The notes beneath the pieces are model-generated. The model ran no database searches. It worked only from the letters and a program-made list of their open reading frames with translations, and had not been told where the DNA came from. Source: an uncultured Bacteroidales bacterium (GTDB lineage: Bacteria > Bacteroidota > Bacteroidia > Bacteroidales > F082). Taken from it: 64,000 nt of DNA. The translations under genes and the position numbers were made by a program. How positions within the stretch are numbered: position 1 is the first letter of the stretch; the number at the start of each line of letters is the position of its first letter. Positions 25,601 through 33,549 of the stretch are shown here, piece after piece. The stretch covers positions 62,001 to 126,000 of the forward strand of contig CAMZAM010000003.1 in NCBI GenBank assembly GCA_947304185.1, in the 5' to 3' direction.

Positions 25601-28600
25601 CGTTGCGGCTGGAACACACGTTTTCAAATGGACATACAGGAAAGACGGCTCTTCCGCAGGCGGTGACGACTGCTTCTATGTGGATGACATTAATATTGAC
25701 GGCTTCTACATACCTACGTGCCCCAAACCTACAAATGTCGCTGTAAATAATCCCACCGCTCATGGTGCTACTGTGAGTTGGATCGGAACAAGCGACAGTT
25801 ACATTGTGATGGTGGCCGAGCCCGTCGTTAATGCCGACTACAACTTTGAAACAGGCTCTATGCCTTCTGCCTTCACTAACGATGCCACCAATCCTTGGAC
25901 TGTGGTGGCCAACACCCACAGTGGAGCCTACTGCGCCAAGAGTGCAGGTGGCTTCTCCTCAACCAATTCCGATTTGGTGCTCACGGTGAACATGGCAACT
26001 GCCGGTTCTGTTGATTTCTCGGCTTTGGTTTCTTCTGAAAGTGGCTGGGACTTCGGCCGTTTACTTATCGACGGCATAAAACAACTTGAAGTTTCTGGCA
26101 CTTCAAACAGTTGGGCAGACTATTCCTATCCATTGACTGCCGGATCACACACATTGACTTGGAGATATTACAAAGATAGTAGCGGCAATCAGGGCGACGA
26201 CTGCTTCTATGTGGATGACATCGTGATTAAAACGGAACCTTCTTCATGGAATCAATACCCTGTTTCAGCATCACCTTATACTATTAACGATGCAACAAAC
26301 ATTGCTCCAGCAACGGACTACATAGTTAAAGTTGTAGGCGTCTGTAGCGGCGAACAAGGCGACCCGAGTGCAGCAGTCAGCTTCACCACCGAAGCAACTT
26401 GCCCCGCTCCTACAGGTCTCGCCGTAAACTACACTGGTGGCACCGAAGCCACAGTGAGCTGGACATCCGAGGCATCTGCATGGAACATGAAGGTGAACGG
26501 CGTTCTGGTTGAAGACGTAATCACCAATCCTTACACTCTTACAGGTCTCGAATTCACTACTACATACGAAGTGAAAGTTCAGGCTGATTGCGGCGACGAT
26601 CAAAGCGAATGGGCTGGCCCTGTCAGCTTCAAAACCGAGTGCGGTCCTAAAAACCTGCCTTACAGCTATGGCTTTGAGGTTGCCGATGAACTGGATTGTT
26701 GGAATGTAATTGCCACGAGTTCTAGCACTGGTATCACAACCGCTTCAGACGCTCCCGAAGGCACTCATGTATTCAAATTTCATTATTCTGAGCAGAATGC
26801 CTATCTTGTGTCGCCAGTATTAAACGGCACAGAACTGGGGCTTGGCGTGTCTTTCCAATATATGAACTCCAGCACAACGACCAGTTACACCGAAGAATTC
26901 AAGGTGGGTTACACCTCTGATGAAACTGCTGCTTCTGCCGATTTCACTTACGGTGAAACTATCGAAGGTGAAAACGAATGGAAGACGTATGAAAACATAT
27001 TCCCTGCAAACACTAAACGCATCGCCATCAAGTACATTTATACAGATGGCATGAGCCTTCGCCTTGATGACTTCTCCTTTGAGATTCCTAGTGCCTGCCG
27101 CAAGCCTACCGACTTCGCAGTTTCAGAAATCGGCGGACACAGCGCAAAACTCAGCTGGACAGAAAACGGCGAGGCAACAGAATGGATCCTCGAATACGAA
27201 TCAGAAAATGACGAAAAACCCACAACAATTACAGTAAATACCAATTCTTATACACTCACTGGTCTTGAGCCAGAAACCATGTATGCTGCTCAAGTGACAC
27301 CTGTGTGCGAAGTTGACAAGCCGAGTGAAATCATTTACTGGACAACCGACGTAGCCTGCTCAGCCCCGACCAGCTTGGCAGTATCCGATATCACCACCAC
27401 CTCGGCAGTCGTCAGCTGGAATGGCGAAGCCGCAGAATACAACTTGCGTTACAGGGAGTTGTCTGCTGCAGATTTCGTCACCGTCACACTTACAGCTGAT
27501 GACGTATGGCAAGACGGTACCGGCTACCAGATGTTGCTTGATGCCGATGCCAACACCTACGGCACAATCATTCCTACAGGTGGCGGTTTAACTGACGGAG
27601 GCGATGCCTCAGCGGCAACATACGCCGAGTTTGAGTATAAGATTCCAACAAACGCTGACGGCGCAATGAGCACAACAAATGTAGTAATCGCTCAAAGTAT
27701 CTCTATCCAAATACCAGCAGGCACATACGACTGGTGCATCACCAACCCGACACCTGGCGACAGAATATGGATTGCTACAGATGGACGTGCTGATGACTAC
27801 GTATTTGAAGCAGGTAAGACCTACGAATTCCATGTTTATTATAACGGAGGCAATGATGCTGTCGAAGTGACAATCACCGACATTACGAAGGGAGAACCTA
27901 AAGCTGATTGGATCTCAATCAATGGAGTCACCAGTCCTTACACTCTCACCACTCTGGAACCTGCAACGGACTATACTGTTGAAGTACAATCTGATTGTGG
28001 TGGCGACGGCACAAGTGCTTGGACAAGCACCAACTTCTCTACACCTTCCAACTGCGGTGTTCCTACTCCACTGGATGTCACAGAGCTTGAGGCTTATTCA
28101 GCCACTCTCAATTGGACTGGCGTTCAGGAGAATTATCAAGTGCAATACAGAACTGCAGGCTCAAGAGAGTTGTTGTTCTTCGAAGACTTCGACGGTCAGC
28201 CATCCACCTGGACACTCACCAACTCTGCTTATAGCAGGACATCCTCTGCAACAACAGATTATCTCGTATTTATGGGACAAGGCACCACTGAAGCAGCTTA
28301 CTTGATTACGCCTGATTTAACCGGTATCGTAAGCAAAGGCACAGTTGAATTCAATCAACGCGTTTATAACGGAACGGCAACCTTCAAAGTTGGCTTCTCA
28401 AGCACAACCAACGAAGTTGATGAATTTGATTGGGGTACTGAAGTTAATGCAGCTGCTGTTATGTTCACAGCATACAGTGTTGCTATGCCTGCTGGCACCA
28501 AATACGTCGCCATCACAACCACAACATCAGAGTCTGATTGCGCTGTCTTGATTAATGACTTCGGTATTTATGGCAACGAGATTCCTGCTGGCGAATGGAA

Positions 28601-30791
28601 CACTGCCACAGTTAATAACGCTACAACTTACGCAATTAGCAGCGGCCTTAAAGCCGAGACCAAATACGAATGGCAAGTGCGTGGTGTGAACAGCTCTTGC
28701 ACCGGTGGTTACACCGAATGGAGCGAACTCCGCAACTTCACAACACCTGCTTCTTGCTTGGTTCCTACTAATATCCACTATAACGAAGGTCAGTTGAGCT
28801 GGACTTCCGGTGCAACGCTGTTCGATATCCAAGTCGAAGGTGAGTCAGTGATTGAAGGTGTTTCCAATCCTTACGCCCCGACTCTTGATCCAGAGACCAT
28901 CTACAGCGTAAGAGTGCGCGCCAACTGCGGTGGCGGCGACTACAGCGACTGGACTGATTACTATGCATTCGTTACCGAATGCGACGGAACAAAGAGTATG
29001 CCATACGCATTTGACTTCGAGGATACTGGTACTTATTATGCTTGCTGGGGTGCTGTTTCGTTTAATTCGGAAAATAGTGTGGGTTTGACCTATGACCCTG
29101 ATGATGACACCAACATTGTATTCTTGTTCTCCTCTTATAGCAATTCAACAGACTTCCGACAGATACTTATCTCGCCTGAGCTGAGCACAGACGCTCCTGT
29201 GGTAGTAAGTTTCGATTACAAGGCATATTCGGGCACTGAGACTTTCCAAGTGGGTTACTGCACTGCATCTACGTATTCTGATATTACTGATTTTACATTT
29301 GGCGATGCTCAGGATGTCGACAATACAACATGGGAAACCTACACGGAGACCTTGCCTATCGGCACCAAGTATGTTGCTGTACTATACTCATCAAATTATC
29401 AGTATTATCTCTTTTTGGACAACTTCAGTTTCGCCAATCCAACCATCAATTACTGGGATGCCTCTTACTGGGGCGGCATCGATGAGATTCCGGAAATCGA
29501 CGACGATGTGACTATCGGTGGCACTGTTATTATTCCAGCCGGCACAGTCGCATATGCCAATACCATCACCCTCGCATACGATGGACAACTTATCATCGAA
29601 GACGGCGGCCAGCTCTATCATAACGACGACGTTATTGCCACACTCGAGAAAGACATCGTGGCTTACACAAGCAAAGATAGCGACGGATGGTACCTTATCT
29701 CAACACCGGTTGATAACATCAACGTCAGCAGTGTGTTCAGCGGCACCTACGATTTGTATATGTACGACGAGCCAACCGCTTACTGGTGGTCACACAGTGG
29801 AACGCTGCATCCATTCACCAAATTGAATATGGATAATGGTTACCTCTACGCAAGCGATACTGACCAGACTCTTGAGTTTACAGGTGATATGATGGGCACA
29901 GAAGTGAAAGACATTACATTAGATCTTGCCTACACTGCGTCACAAACTGACGATGTGAGAGGCTTCAACCTCATGGGCAACCCATTCACACGCAACCTCA
30001 GAGCAGGCGACATGAAGATCGGTGGTGTTGATTTATCGACATATATGGCAGCCGAGAACGGCACAGCTCTGACAACACACAACATCAGTGAAGATCCTAT
30101 CAAACCAGGTCGCGGATTCTTCGTACAGGCTACAGCAGCTGGTCAGGAGTTGATATTCAACCCATCATCAGCCAAGAGCGAGACCAACAACGGCTATATC
30201 AAGATCGTTGTTGCAAACGAGAATAGCTTCGACAACGCATTCATCAACATCGCCAACGGTAACACCTTGCGTAAGATGAACATCGCCAACACTATGGAGG
30301 TCTACGTCATCAACGAAGATGAAGACTACGCTGCCGCAAGAGTTGAAGAGCTCGAAGGCAAGATCCCGGTCAACTTCAAGGCTGTTGCCGACGGTGAATA
30401 TACCATCACCATCAGCGCCAACAACGTCGAGGCACGCAGCATGTATCTCCGCGACAATTTCTCAGGCGAGACAATCGACCTGTTGGAGAGCCCTAGCTAC
30501 ACATTCAAAGCCACAGCCAACGACGATGAGGCCCGCTTCACTCTCTTGTTTGACTTCAACAACTACACAGGCATCGATGAGAACCTCACCGGTGAGATCT
30601 TCGCTTACCAGTATGGCAACGAAATCATCGTCAACGGTGAAGGTGAGTTGCAGGTGTTCGACGTCATGGGACGCATGGTTCTGAACACTCAGGTCAACGG
30701 CGTACAGAAGGTCAACGTGCCTGCTAATGCTGTGTATATCTTCAGAATGGTTGGAGAAACAATCCAAACACAGAAGATAGTTGTAAGATAA
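22692..30791 (+). CDS. Giant C25 gingipain-like protease/adhesin with T9SS sorting domain
   Basis: The 2699-residue secreted protein has a signal peptide (MKKLFTVLFCVMLGISAIAQ), a gingipain-type propeptide (to about 230) and a C25 protease domain (about 245-600). His446 in YTAHGDIQKW and Cys479 in GNCCLTANF are the likely catalytic pair. An Ig-like C25 tail follows, then two InlB-B-like repeats (about 698-850). The rest is an adhesin region of fibronectin type III domains. Three of these are interrupted by inserted domains: jelly-roll domains near 25820-26235 and 28160-28600, and a gingipain DUF2436-like domain (TADDVWQDGTGYQMLLDAD) near 27487-27885. The end is a T9SS CTD (LQVFDVMGRMVL, VYIFRMV). 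It resembles P. gingivalis RgpA/Kgp in plan. Likely roles are protein degradation and surface adhesion. Confidence 0.92.
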   Translation: MKKLFTVLFCVMLGISAIAQQKIQLRSADRAECTKSDMTSLKASFSFSTIEAEEVATKGGDFAWLSMPNTVIGGNEGDPQIPVVNQLIAVPVGAEPTITVTSYSTKEYNLTEMGIKTLIPRQPSVRKDKNPDEVPFVKNEAAYQSTRGFKSEPTATVKVEGTMRGVRLGKMTIEPVSYDPVNNKIRVFNDIEVEVSFNGADAKATEDLLIDTYSPYFDIVYKQLFNGRAVTSVYDEHPDLYSTPVKMLVVTTSTYANSTAFQNWLTWKKQKGIDVDIYTVTSSTSSSTIRSGIQSRYNTNHPSFLVIVGDETVVTYYQLWDYDSSYGDAATDLEYASVDGDIYHDMFISRMPVSSTTELGNLVNKILTYEKYTMSDPSYLDETLLIAGWDSNATAVIGTPTIQYASNYYFNSAHGINAHVFCTTASGQTTCYNYINNVGFVNYTAHGDIQKWHDPQFTNSNVNSLTNNDKYFWAMGNCCLTANFKNSSNSQTCFGETMVRAANKGAFGYIGSVPESLWYEDYYFALGATNTFGQMPTQSQTATGAYDALFDDTGFNTLNSVPYIGDIAVSYASSGNYEISGENGATYEEYYWRAYQCFGDGSVMPYLKNPAANTVSHNSQIVAGTSSFRVNADSRSYVSITVNNEIIGVAAVPANATYVDVPFTTTPVAGTTAMIVVTRNQRQPYINAEVPVINNSAPQYDITTTANPAAGGTVSGAGTYYEGSSCTLTATANRGYEFVNWTKNNSVVSTNATYTFEVTADGAYTANFTALEQPGITYNATQEHGTIGVNPGDAYEGEIVYLTATPASGYELDHWEVNTVGKGNVEVLQDGEGNDYFIMPNKAVTVSATFKVAPSNATVDFETGNISELSNTFGATITNDASHPWVVTTAKNHTTNGTYCIKSSIEGQNSQTSSIEMEVIFDRAGSISFYCWASCESATSNWDYGMFYIDGTQQGSNFLHVTDWVYQTYDVAAGTHVFKWTYRKDGSSAGGDDCFYVDDINIDGFYIPTCPKPTNVAVNNPTAHGATVSWIGTSDSYIVMVAEPVVNADYNFETGSMPSAFTNDATNPWTVVANTHSGAYCAKSAGGFSSTNSDLVLTVNMATAGSVDFSALVSSESGWDFGRLLIDGIKQLEVSGTSNSWADYSYPLTAGSHTLTWRYYKDSSGNQGDDCFYVDDIVIKTEPSSWNQYPVSASPYTINDATNIAPATDYIVKVVGVCSGEQGDPSAAVSFTTEATCPAPTGLAVNYTGGTEATVSWTSEASAWNMKVNGVLVEDVITNPYTLTGLEFTTTYEVKVQADCGDDQSEWAGPVSFKTECGPKNLPYSYGFEVADELDCWNVIATSSSTGITTASDAPEGTHVFKFHYSEQNAYLVSPVLNGTELGLGVSFQYMNSSTTTSYTEEFKVGYTSDETAASADFTYGETIEGENEWKTYENIFPANTKRIAIKYIYTDGMSLRLDDFSFEIPSACRKPTDFAVSEIGGHSAKLSWTENGEATEWILEYESENDEKPTTITVNTNSYTLTGLEPETMYAAQVTPVCEVDKPSEIIYWTTDVACSAPTSLAVSDITTTSAVVSWNGEAAEYNLRYRELSAADFVTVTLTADDVWQDGTGYQMLLDADANTYGTIIPTGGGLTDGGDASAATYAEFEYKIPTNADGAMSTTNVVIAQSISIQIPAGTYDWCITNPTPGDRIWIATDGRADDYVFEAGKTYEFHVYYNGGNDAVEVTITDITKGEPKADWISINGVTSPYTLTTLEPATDYTVEVQSDCGGDGTSAWTSTNFSTPSNCGVPTPLDVTELEAYSATLNWTGVQENYQVQYRTAGSRELLFFEDFDGQPSTWTLTNSAYSRTSSATTDYLVFMGQGTTEAAYLITPDLTGIVSKGTVEFNQRVYNGTATFKVGFSSTTNEVDEFDWGTEVNAAAVMFTAYSVAMPAGTKYVAITTTTSESDCAVLINDFGIYGNEIPAGEWNTATVNNATTYAISSGLKAETKYEWQVRGVNSSCTGGYTEWSELRNFTTPASCLVPTNIHYNEGQLSWTSGATLFDIQVEGESVIEGVSNPYAPTLDPETIYSVRVRANCGGGDYSDWTDYYAFVTECDGTKSMPYAFDFEDTGTYYACWGAVSFNSENSVGLTYDPDDDTNIVFLFSSYSNSTDFRQILISPELSTDAPVVVSFDYKAYSGTETFQVGYCTASTYSDITDFTFGDAQDVDNTTWETYTETLPIGTKYVAVLYSSNYQYYLFLDNFSFANPTINYWDASYWGGIDEIPEIDDDVTIGGTVIIPAGTVAYANTITLAYDGQLIIEDGGQLYHNDDVIATLEKDIVAYTSKDSDGWYLISTPVDNINVSSVFSGTYDLYMYDEPTAYWWSHSGTLHPFTKLNMDNGYLYASDTDQTLEFTGDMMGTEVKDITLDLAYTASQTDDVRGFNLMGNPFTRNLRAGDMKIGGVDLSTYMAAENGTALTTHNISEDPIKPGRGFFVQATAAGQELIFNPSSAKSETNNGYIKIVVANENSFDNAFINIANGNTLRKMNIANTMEVYVINEDEDYAAARVEELEGKIPVNFKAVADGEYTITISANNVEARSMYLRDNFSGETIDLLESPSYTFKATANDDEARFTLLFDFNNYTGIDENLTGEIFAYQYGNEIIVNGEGELQVFDVMGRMVLNTQVNGVQKVNVPANAVYIFRMVGETIQTQKIVVR

Positions 30792-30798
30792 TTGATAA

Positions 30799-30809
30799 TT
30801 GACAATTGA
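30799..30809. repeat. TTGACAATTGA direct repeat, left copy
   Basis: This 11-bp word, within a longer AT-rich ATTGATAATTGACAATTGAT run, precedes the small gene at 30830. An identical copy follows that gene at 31100-31110. Confidence 0.6.
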
Positions 30810-30829
30810 TAATTAAAAATAGAAATACA

Positions 30830-31084
30830 ATGAAAAAGATCATATTATCATTAGCATTAGTTTTTGCGATGGGCCTCTGCGCTAACGCACAGCGTGACAG
30901 CTATTTCAACGACTGGGACGATGTGGGCAACGGCCTCGACAAGGTGAATATTTATGAGCCTACCAGAGACCCGGGAATGCCTGGCGGTCACGGTGGTGGC
31001 GACACCCCTGCTCCTCTCGGCAGCGGATTGATTATCCTCACCGCAATGGGAGCAGGATACGCTATGTTGAAAAAGCGCGATTAA
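30830..31084 (+). CDS. Small exported protein with C-terminal PLGSG/transmembrane/KKR tail
   Basis: The 84-residue product has a signal peptide (MKKIILSLALVFAMGLCANAQ), a short acidic middle (NDWDDVGNGLDKVNIYEP), a Gly/Pro-rich linker and a C-terminal tripartite end. That end is APLGSG, a hydrophobic segment (LIILTAMGAGYAML) and KKRD. The layout resembles protein-sorting tails such as PEP-CTERM and the Bacteroidota PID-CTERM type, but no sorting enzyme is seen in the window. The start is the ATG at 30830. It lies 38 bp after the giant adhesin gene and is probably co-transcribed with it, suggesting an accessory or anchoring role. The function is unknown. Confidence 0.75.
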   Translation: MKKIILSLALVFAMGLCANAQRDSYFNDWDDVGNGLDKVNIYEPTRDPGMPGGHGGGDTPAPLGSGLIILTAMGAGYAMLKKRD

Positions 31085-31096
31085 ACGCTTTTTCAA
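31067..31096 (+). terminator. Inverted repeat over the stop codon of the small exported protein gene
   Basis: Perfect 11-bp arms TTGAAAAAGCG and CGCTTTTTCAA enclose an 8-base loop that contains the stop codon. The left arm is coding (LKKR). Confidence 0.6.
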
Positions 31097-31099
31097 CAG

Positions 31100-31110
31100 T
31101 TGACAATTGA
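31100..31110. repeat. TTGACAATTGA direct repeat, right copy
   Basis: Identical to 30799-30809. It continues as GAATTGTAGAGA into the hairpin at 31116. Confidence 0.6.
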
Positions 31111-31115
31111 GAATT

Positions 31116-31154
31116 GTAGAGACATCACATTGTGGCGTCTCTACGTTTTTTTTT
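31116..31154 (+). terminator. GTAGAGAC-type hairpin terminator
   Basis: Arms GTAGAGAC and GTCTCTAC with inner pairing around CACATTGTG are followed by a run of nine or more T. It ends the giant-adhesin transcript just upstream of the hydrogenase operon. A close relative lies at 35888-35920 at the far end of that operon. Confidence 0.85.
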
Positions 31155-31214
31155 ATGCCTTTTTTAATAGGAAAAAATATTTTTCATTTATTTTTATTAA
31201 TGCAAAAGAATTCT

Positions 31215-31222
31215 TATATTTG
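31215..31222 (+). promoter_or_regulatory. -7 box of the hydrogenase operon
   Basis: TATATTTG followed by CAG fits the consensus and lies 72 bp upstream of the first gene. The -33 region is AT-rich without a clear TTG. Confidence 0.65.
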
Positions 31223-31294
31223 CAGATTGATTAAAAAGGTTGAAAATATTAGAAAAATATTCATAAATCATTCATTAACATAATTTTACAAAAT

Positions 31295-31687
31295 ATGGCA
31301 AAAGTAAAATCATTGGCAGAATTGAAGGCAATGAGAGAGAAATTACAGTCAAATCTCGACCTTCGTGAAAAAAGTAACGACCCTGATGCAATGGTTCAGG
31401 TGAAAGTCGCTATGGCAACCTGTGGTATCGCCGCTGGTGCAAAACAGGTGATGGAACACATGATGGAGAAAGCCGACGAGCTGAAACTCCGCATCGTCTT
31501 CACCCAAACAGGCTGCATGGGCTATTGTCACGCCGAGCCGACCATCGAGGTTAAGGTTCCGGGTAAAGACCCGATCGTCTTCGGTCACGTCGACAACAAA
31601 CGCGCTGACGAGATCCTCACCAAGTATGTCATGAACAACGAACTCGTTGAAGGCATCATCCCGGTTAACTATGAGAAAATTGATTAA
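31295..31687 (+). CDS. hndB: HndB-like [2Fe-2S] ferredoxin-domain hydrogenase subunit
   Basis: This 130-residue protein has a thioredoxin-like [2Fe-2S] fold. ATCGIAAGAKQV (Cys43) and QTGCMGYCHAEP (Cys74, Cys78) are hallmarks of the HndB family, a small subunit of NADP-reducing or NADH-linked [FeFe] hydrogenases. It is first in the operon, 28 bp before the NuoF-like subunit. It probably relays electrons between the flavin subunit and other Fe-S centres. Confidence 0.88.
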   Translation: MAKVKSLAELKAMREKLQSNLDLREKSNDPDAMVQVKVAMATCGIAAGAKQVMEHMMEKADELKLRIVFTQTGCMGYCHAEPTIEVKVPGKDPIVFGHVDNKRADEILTKYVMNNELVEGIIPVNYEKID

Positions 31688-31715
31688 TCATTCATTCTAA
31701 ATTGGAGGACTTTAT

Positions 31716-33530
31716 ATGACAAAAATCAAAACGCACGTGCTTTGCTGCGGTGGTACCGGATGTAAGGCATCTGCAAGTGATGAGATCATTGCAACCTTTG
31801 AAAGATTATTGAAGGAAAAAGGTTTGCAAGATGAAGTTCAGGTCATCAGAACAGGCTGCTTCGGCTTCTGCGAGAAGGGCCCTATCGTAAAGATGCTCCC
31901 TGACAACACATTCTACACTCAGGTTAAACCTGAAGATGTCGAGAAGATCATCAACGAGCACATCATCAAAGGTCGTAAGGTCACTGACCTTCTCTACCTC
32001 GATCCGGAAAACAAACAGCACGTCTCTGACTCAAAGCACATGGGTTTCTACAAGAAACAGCTCCGTATAGCTTTGCGTAACTGCGGTTTCATCAACCCAG
32101 AAGACATCGACGAATACATCTCACGCGGTGGTTATGAAGCTATCGCTAAGGTTCTCGGCGAGATGACACCTCAGCAGGTCATCGACGAGATCACCAAGTC
32201 AGGTCTCCGTGGCCGTGGCGGCGCGGGATTCCCGACAGGTGTAAAATGGGGTCTCTGCGCAAAGAACCAGGCCGACCAGAAATACGTCATCTGCAACGCT
32301 GACGAAGGCGACCCGGGCGCGTTCATGGACCGTTCAATCATGGAAGGCGACCCGAACTCAATCATCGAGGCTATGGCTATCTGCGGATACGCTATCGGTG
32401 CATCAAAGGGTCTCGTCTACATCCGTGCTGAATACCCATTGGCAATCCACCGTTTGCAGGTTGCTATCGCTCAGGCTCGTGACTACGGCCTCCTCGGCGA
32501 CGACATCCTCGGCAGCGGCTTCAACTTCGATATTGAGCTCCGCTACGGTGCTGGCGCATTCGTCTGCGGTGAAGAGACAGCTCTTATCCACTCAATGGAA
32601 GGTAAACGTGGTGAACCGACTCTGAAACCACCATTCCCGGCTGTTTCAGGTTATATGGCAAAGCCATCTAACGTTAACAACGTTGAGACATTCGCCAACA
32701 TCCCGATCATCATCACAAAGGGCGCTGAGTGGTTCGCATCAATCGGTTCAGAGAAATCAAAAGGTACAAAGGTGTTCGCATTGGCAGGCCAGATCAACAA
32801 CGTCGGTCTTATCGAGGTTCCTATGGGAACAACACTCCGCGACATCATCTACGAAATCGGTGGTGGTATCAAGGGTGGCCGTAAGTTCAAAGCCGTTCAG
32901 ACCGGTGGTCCTTCAGGCGGCTGCTTGACAGAGAAACACCTCGACACAGCTATCGACTACGACTCATTGATGGCTGCTGGCTCAATGATGGGCTCAGGCG
33001 GTATGGTCGTCATGGACGACACATCATGTATGGTTGCTATTGCTAAGTTCTACCTCGAGTTCACATGCGAAGAGAGCTGCGGTAAATGCTCACCATGCCG
33101 TATCGGTAACAAGAGAATGCTCGAAATCCTCACCAAGATCACAGAAGGCAACGGAACAATGGACGACCTCCAGGAGCTCCGCAACCTCGCAGCTGTTATC
33201 AAAGACACAGCATTGTGCGGTCTCGGTCAGACATCACCTAACCCGGTGCTTTCGACACTCGACAACTTCTGGGATGAATATGTTGAGCACGTCGTCGATA
33301 AGAAGTGCCGCGCTGGCGTCTGCAAGAAACTCATGAACTACGTCATCGACAAGGATAAATGTATCGGCTGTGGCAAATGCGCCAAGAACTGCCCTGCAGA
33401 AGCCATCTCGAAGACCAACTACATCGCTGAAGGTCACAAGCTTCCTTCAATGGAAATCGACACAACGAAGTGTATCAAGTGCGGTGCATGTATGAGTGGA
33501 TGTAAATTTGATGCTATTTCTGTCAAATAA
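31716..33530 (+). CDS. hydB: [FeFe] hydrogenase NAD(P)-linked flavoprotein subunit (NuoF-like HydB)
   Basis: The 604-residue subunit carries an N-terminal thioredoxin-like [2Fe-2S] domain (LCCGGTGCKAS ... RTGCFGFCEKG). A NuoF-type FMN/NADH domain follows (GRGGAGFPTGVKWG near 165-180, CNADEGDPGAFMDR, YGAGAFVCGEETALI), then the NuoF [4Fe-4S] motif ESCGKCSPCRIG near 452. It ends in a two-cluster ferredoxin domain (CIGCGKCAKNCP near 548, CIKCGACMSGC near 585). It exchanges electrons with NAD(H) and, in bifurcating enzymes, with ferredoxin. A strong Shine-Dalgarno-like GGAGG precedes the ATG. The gene order HndB-HydB-HydA-HydC defines a multisubunit group A enzyme. Confidence 0.95.
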   Translation: MTKIKTHVLCCGGTGCKASASDEIIATFERLLKEKGLQDEVQVIRTGCFGFCEKGPIVKMLPDNTFYTQVKPEDVEKIINEHIIKGRKVTDLLYLDPENKQHVSDSKHMGFYKKQLRIALRNCGFINPEDIDEYISRGGYEAIAKVLGEMTPQQVIDEITKSGLRGRGGAGFPTGVKWGLCAKNQADQKYVICNADEGDPGAFMDRSIMEGDPNSIIEAMAICGYAIGASKGLVYIRAEYPLAIHRLQVAIAQARDYGLLGDDILGSGFNFDIELRYGAGAFVCGEETALIHSMEGKRGEPTLKPPFPAVSGYMAKPSNVNNVETFANIPIIITKGAEWFASIGSEKSKGTKVFALAGQINNVGLIEVPMGTTLRDIIYEIGGGIKGGRKFKAVQTGGPSGGCLTEKHLDTAIDYDSLMAAGSMMGSGGMVVMDDTSCMVAIAKFYLEFTCEESCGKCSPCRIGNKRMLEILTKITEGNGTMDDLQELRNLAAVIKDTALCGLGQTSPNPVLSTLDNFWDEYVEHVVDKKCRAGVCKKLMNYVIDKDKCIGCGKCAKNCPAEAISKTNYIAEGHKLPSMEIDTTKCIKCGACMSGCKFDAISVK

Positions 33531-33549
33531 AATAGAGGAGGAGAAAGAT

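Noticed and set aside
24873-25919. Long antisense open frame opposite the giant adhesin (348 codons)
   Set aside because: It has no recognisable domain and is mirrored by strong coding signal on the plus strand, so it is a shadow of codon composition.
33496-33549. HydA start inside hydB
   Set aside because: The ATG at 33550 has a strong Shine-Dalgarno-like sequence and the expected MINVTIDN start of the [2Fe-2S] domain.
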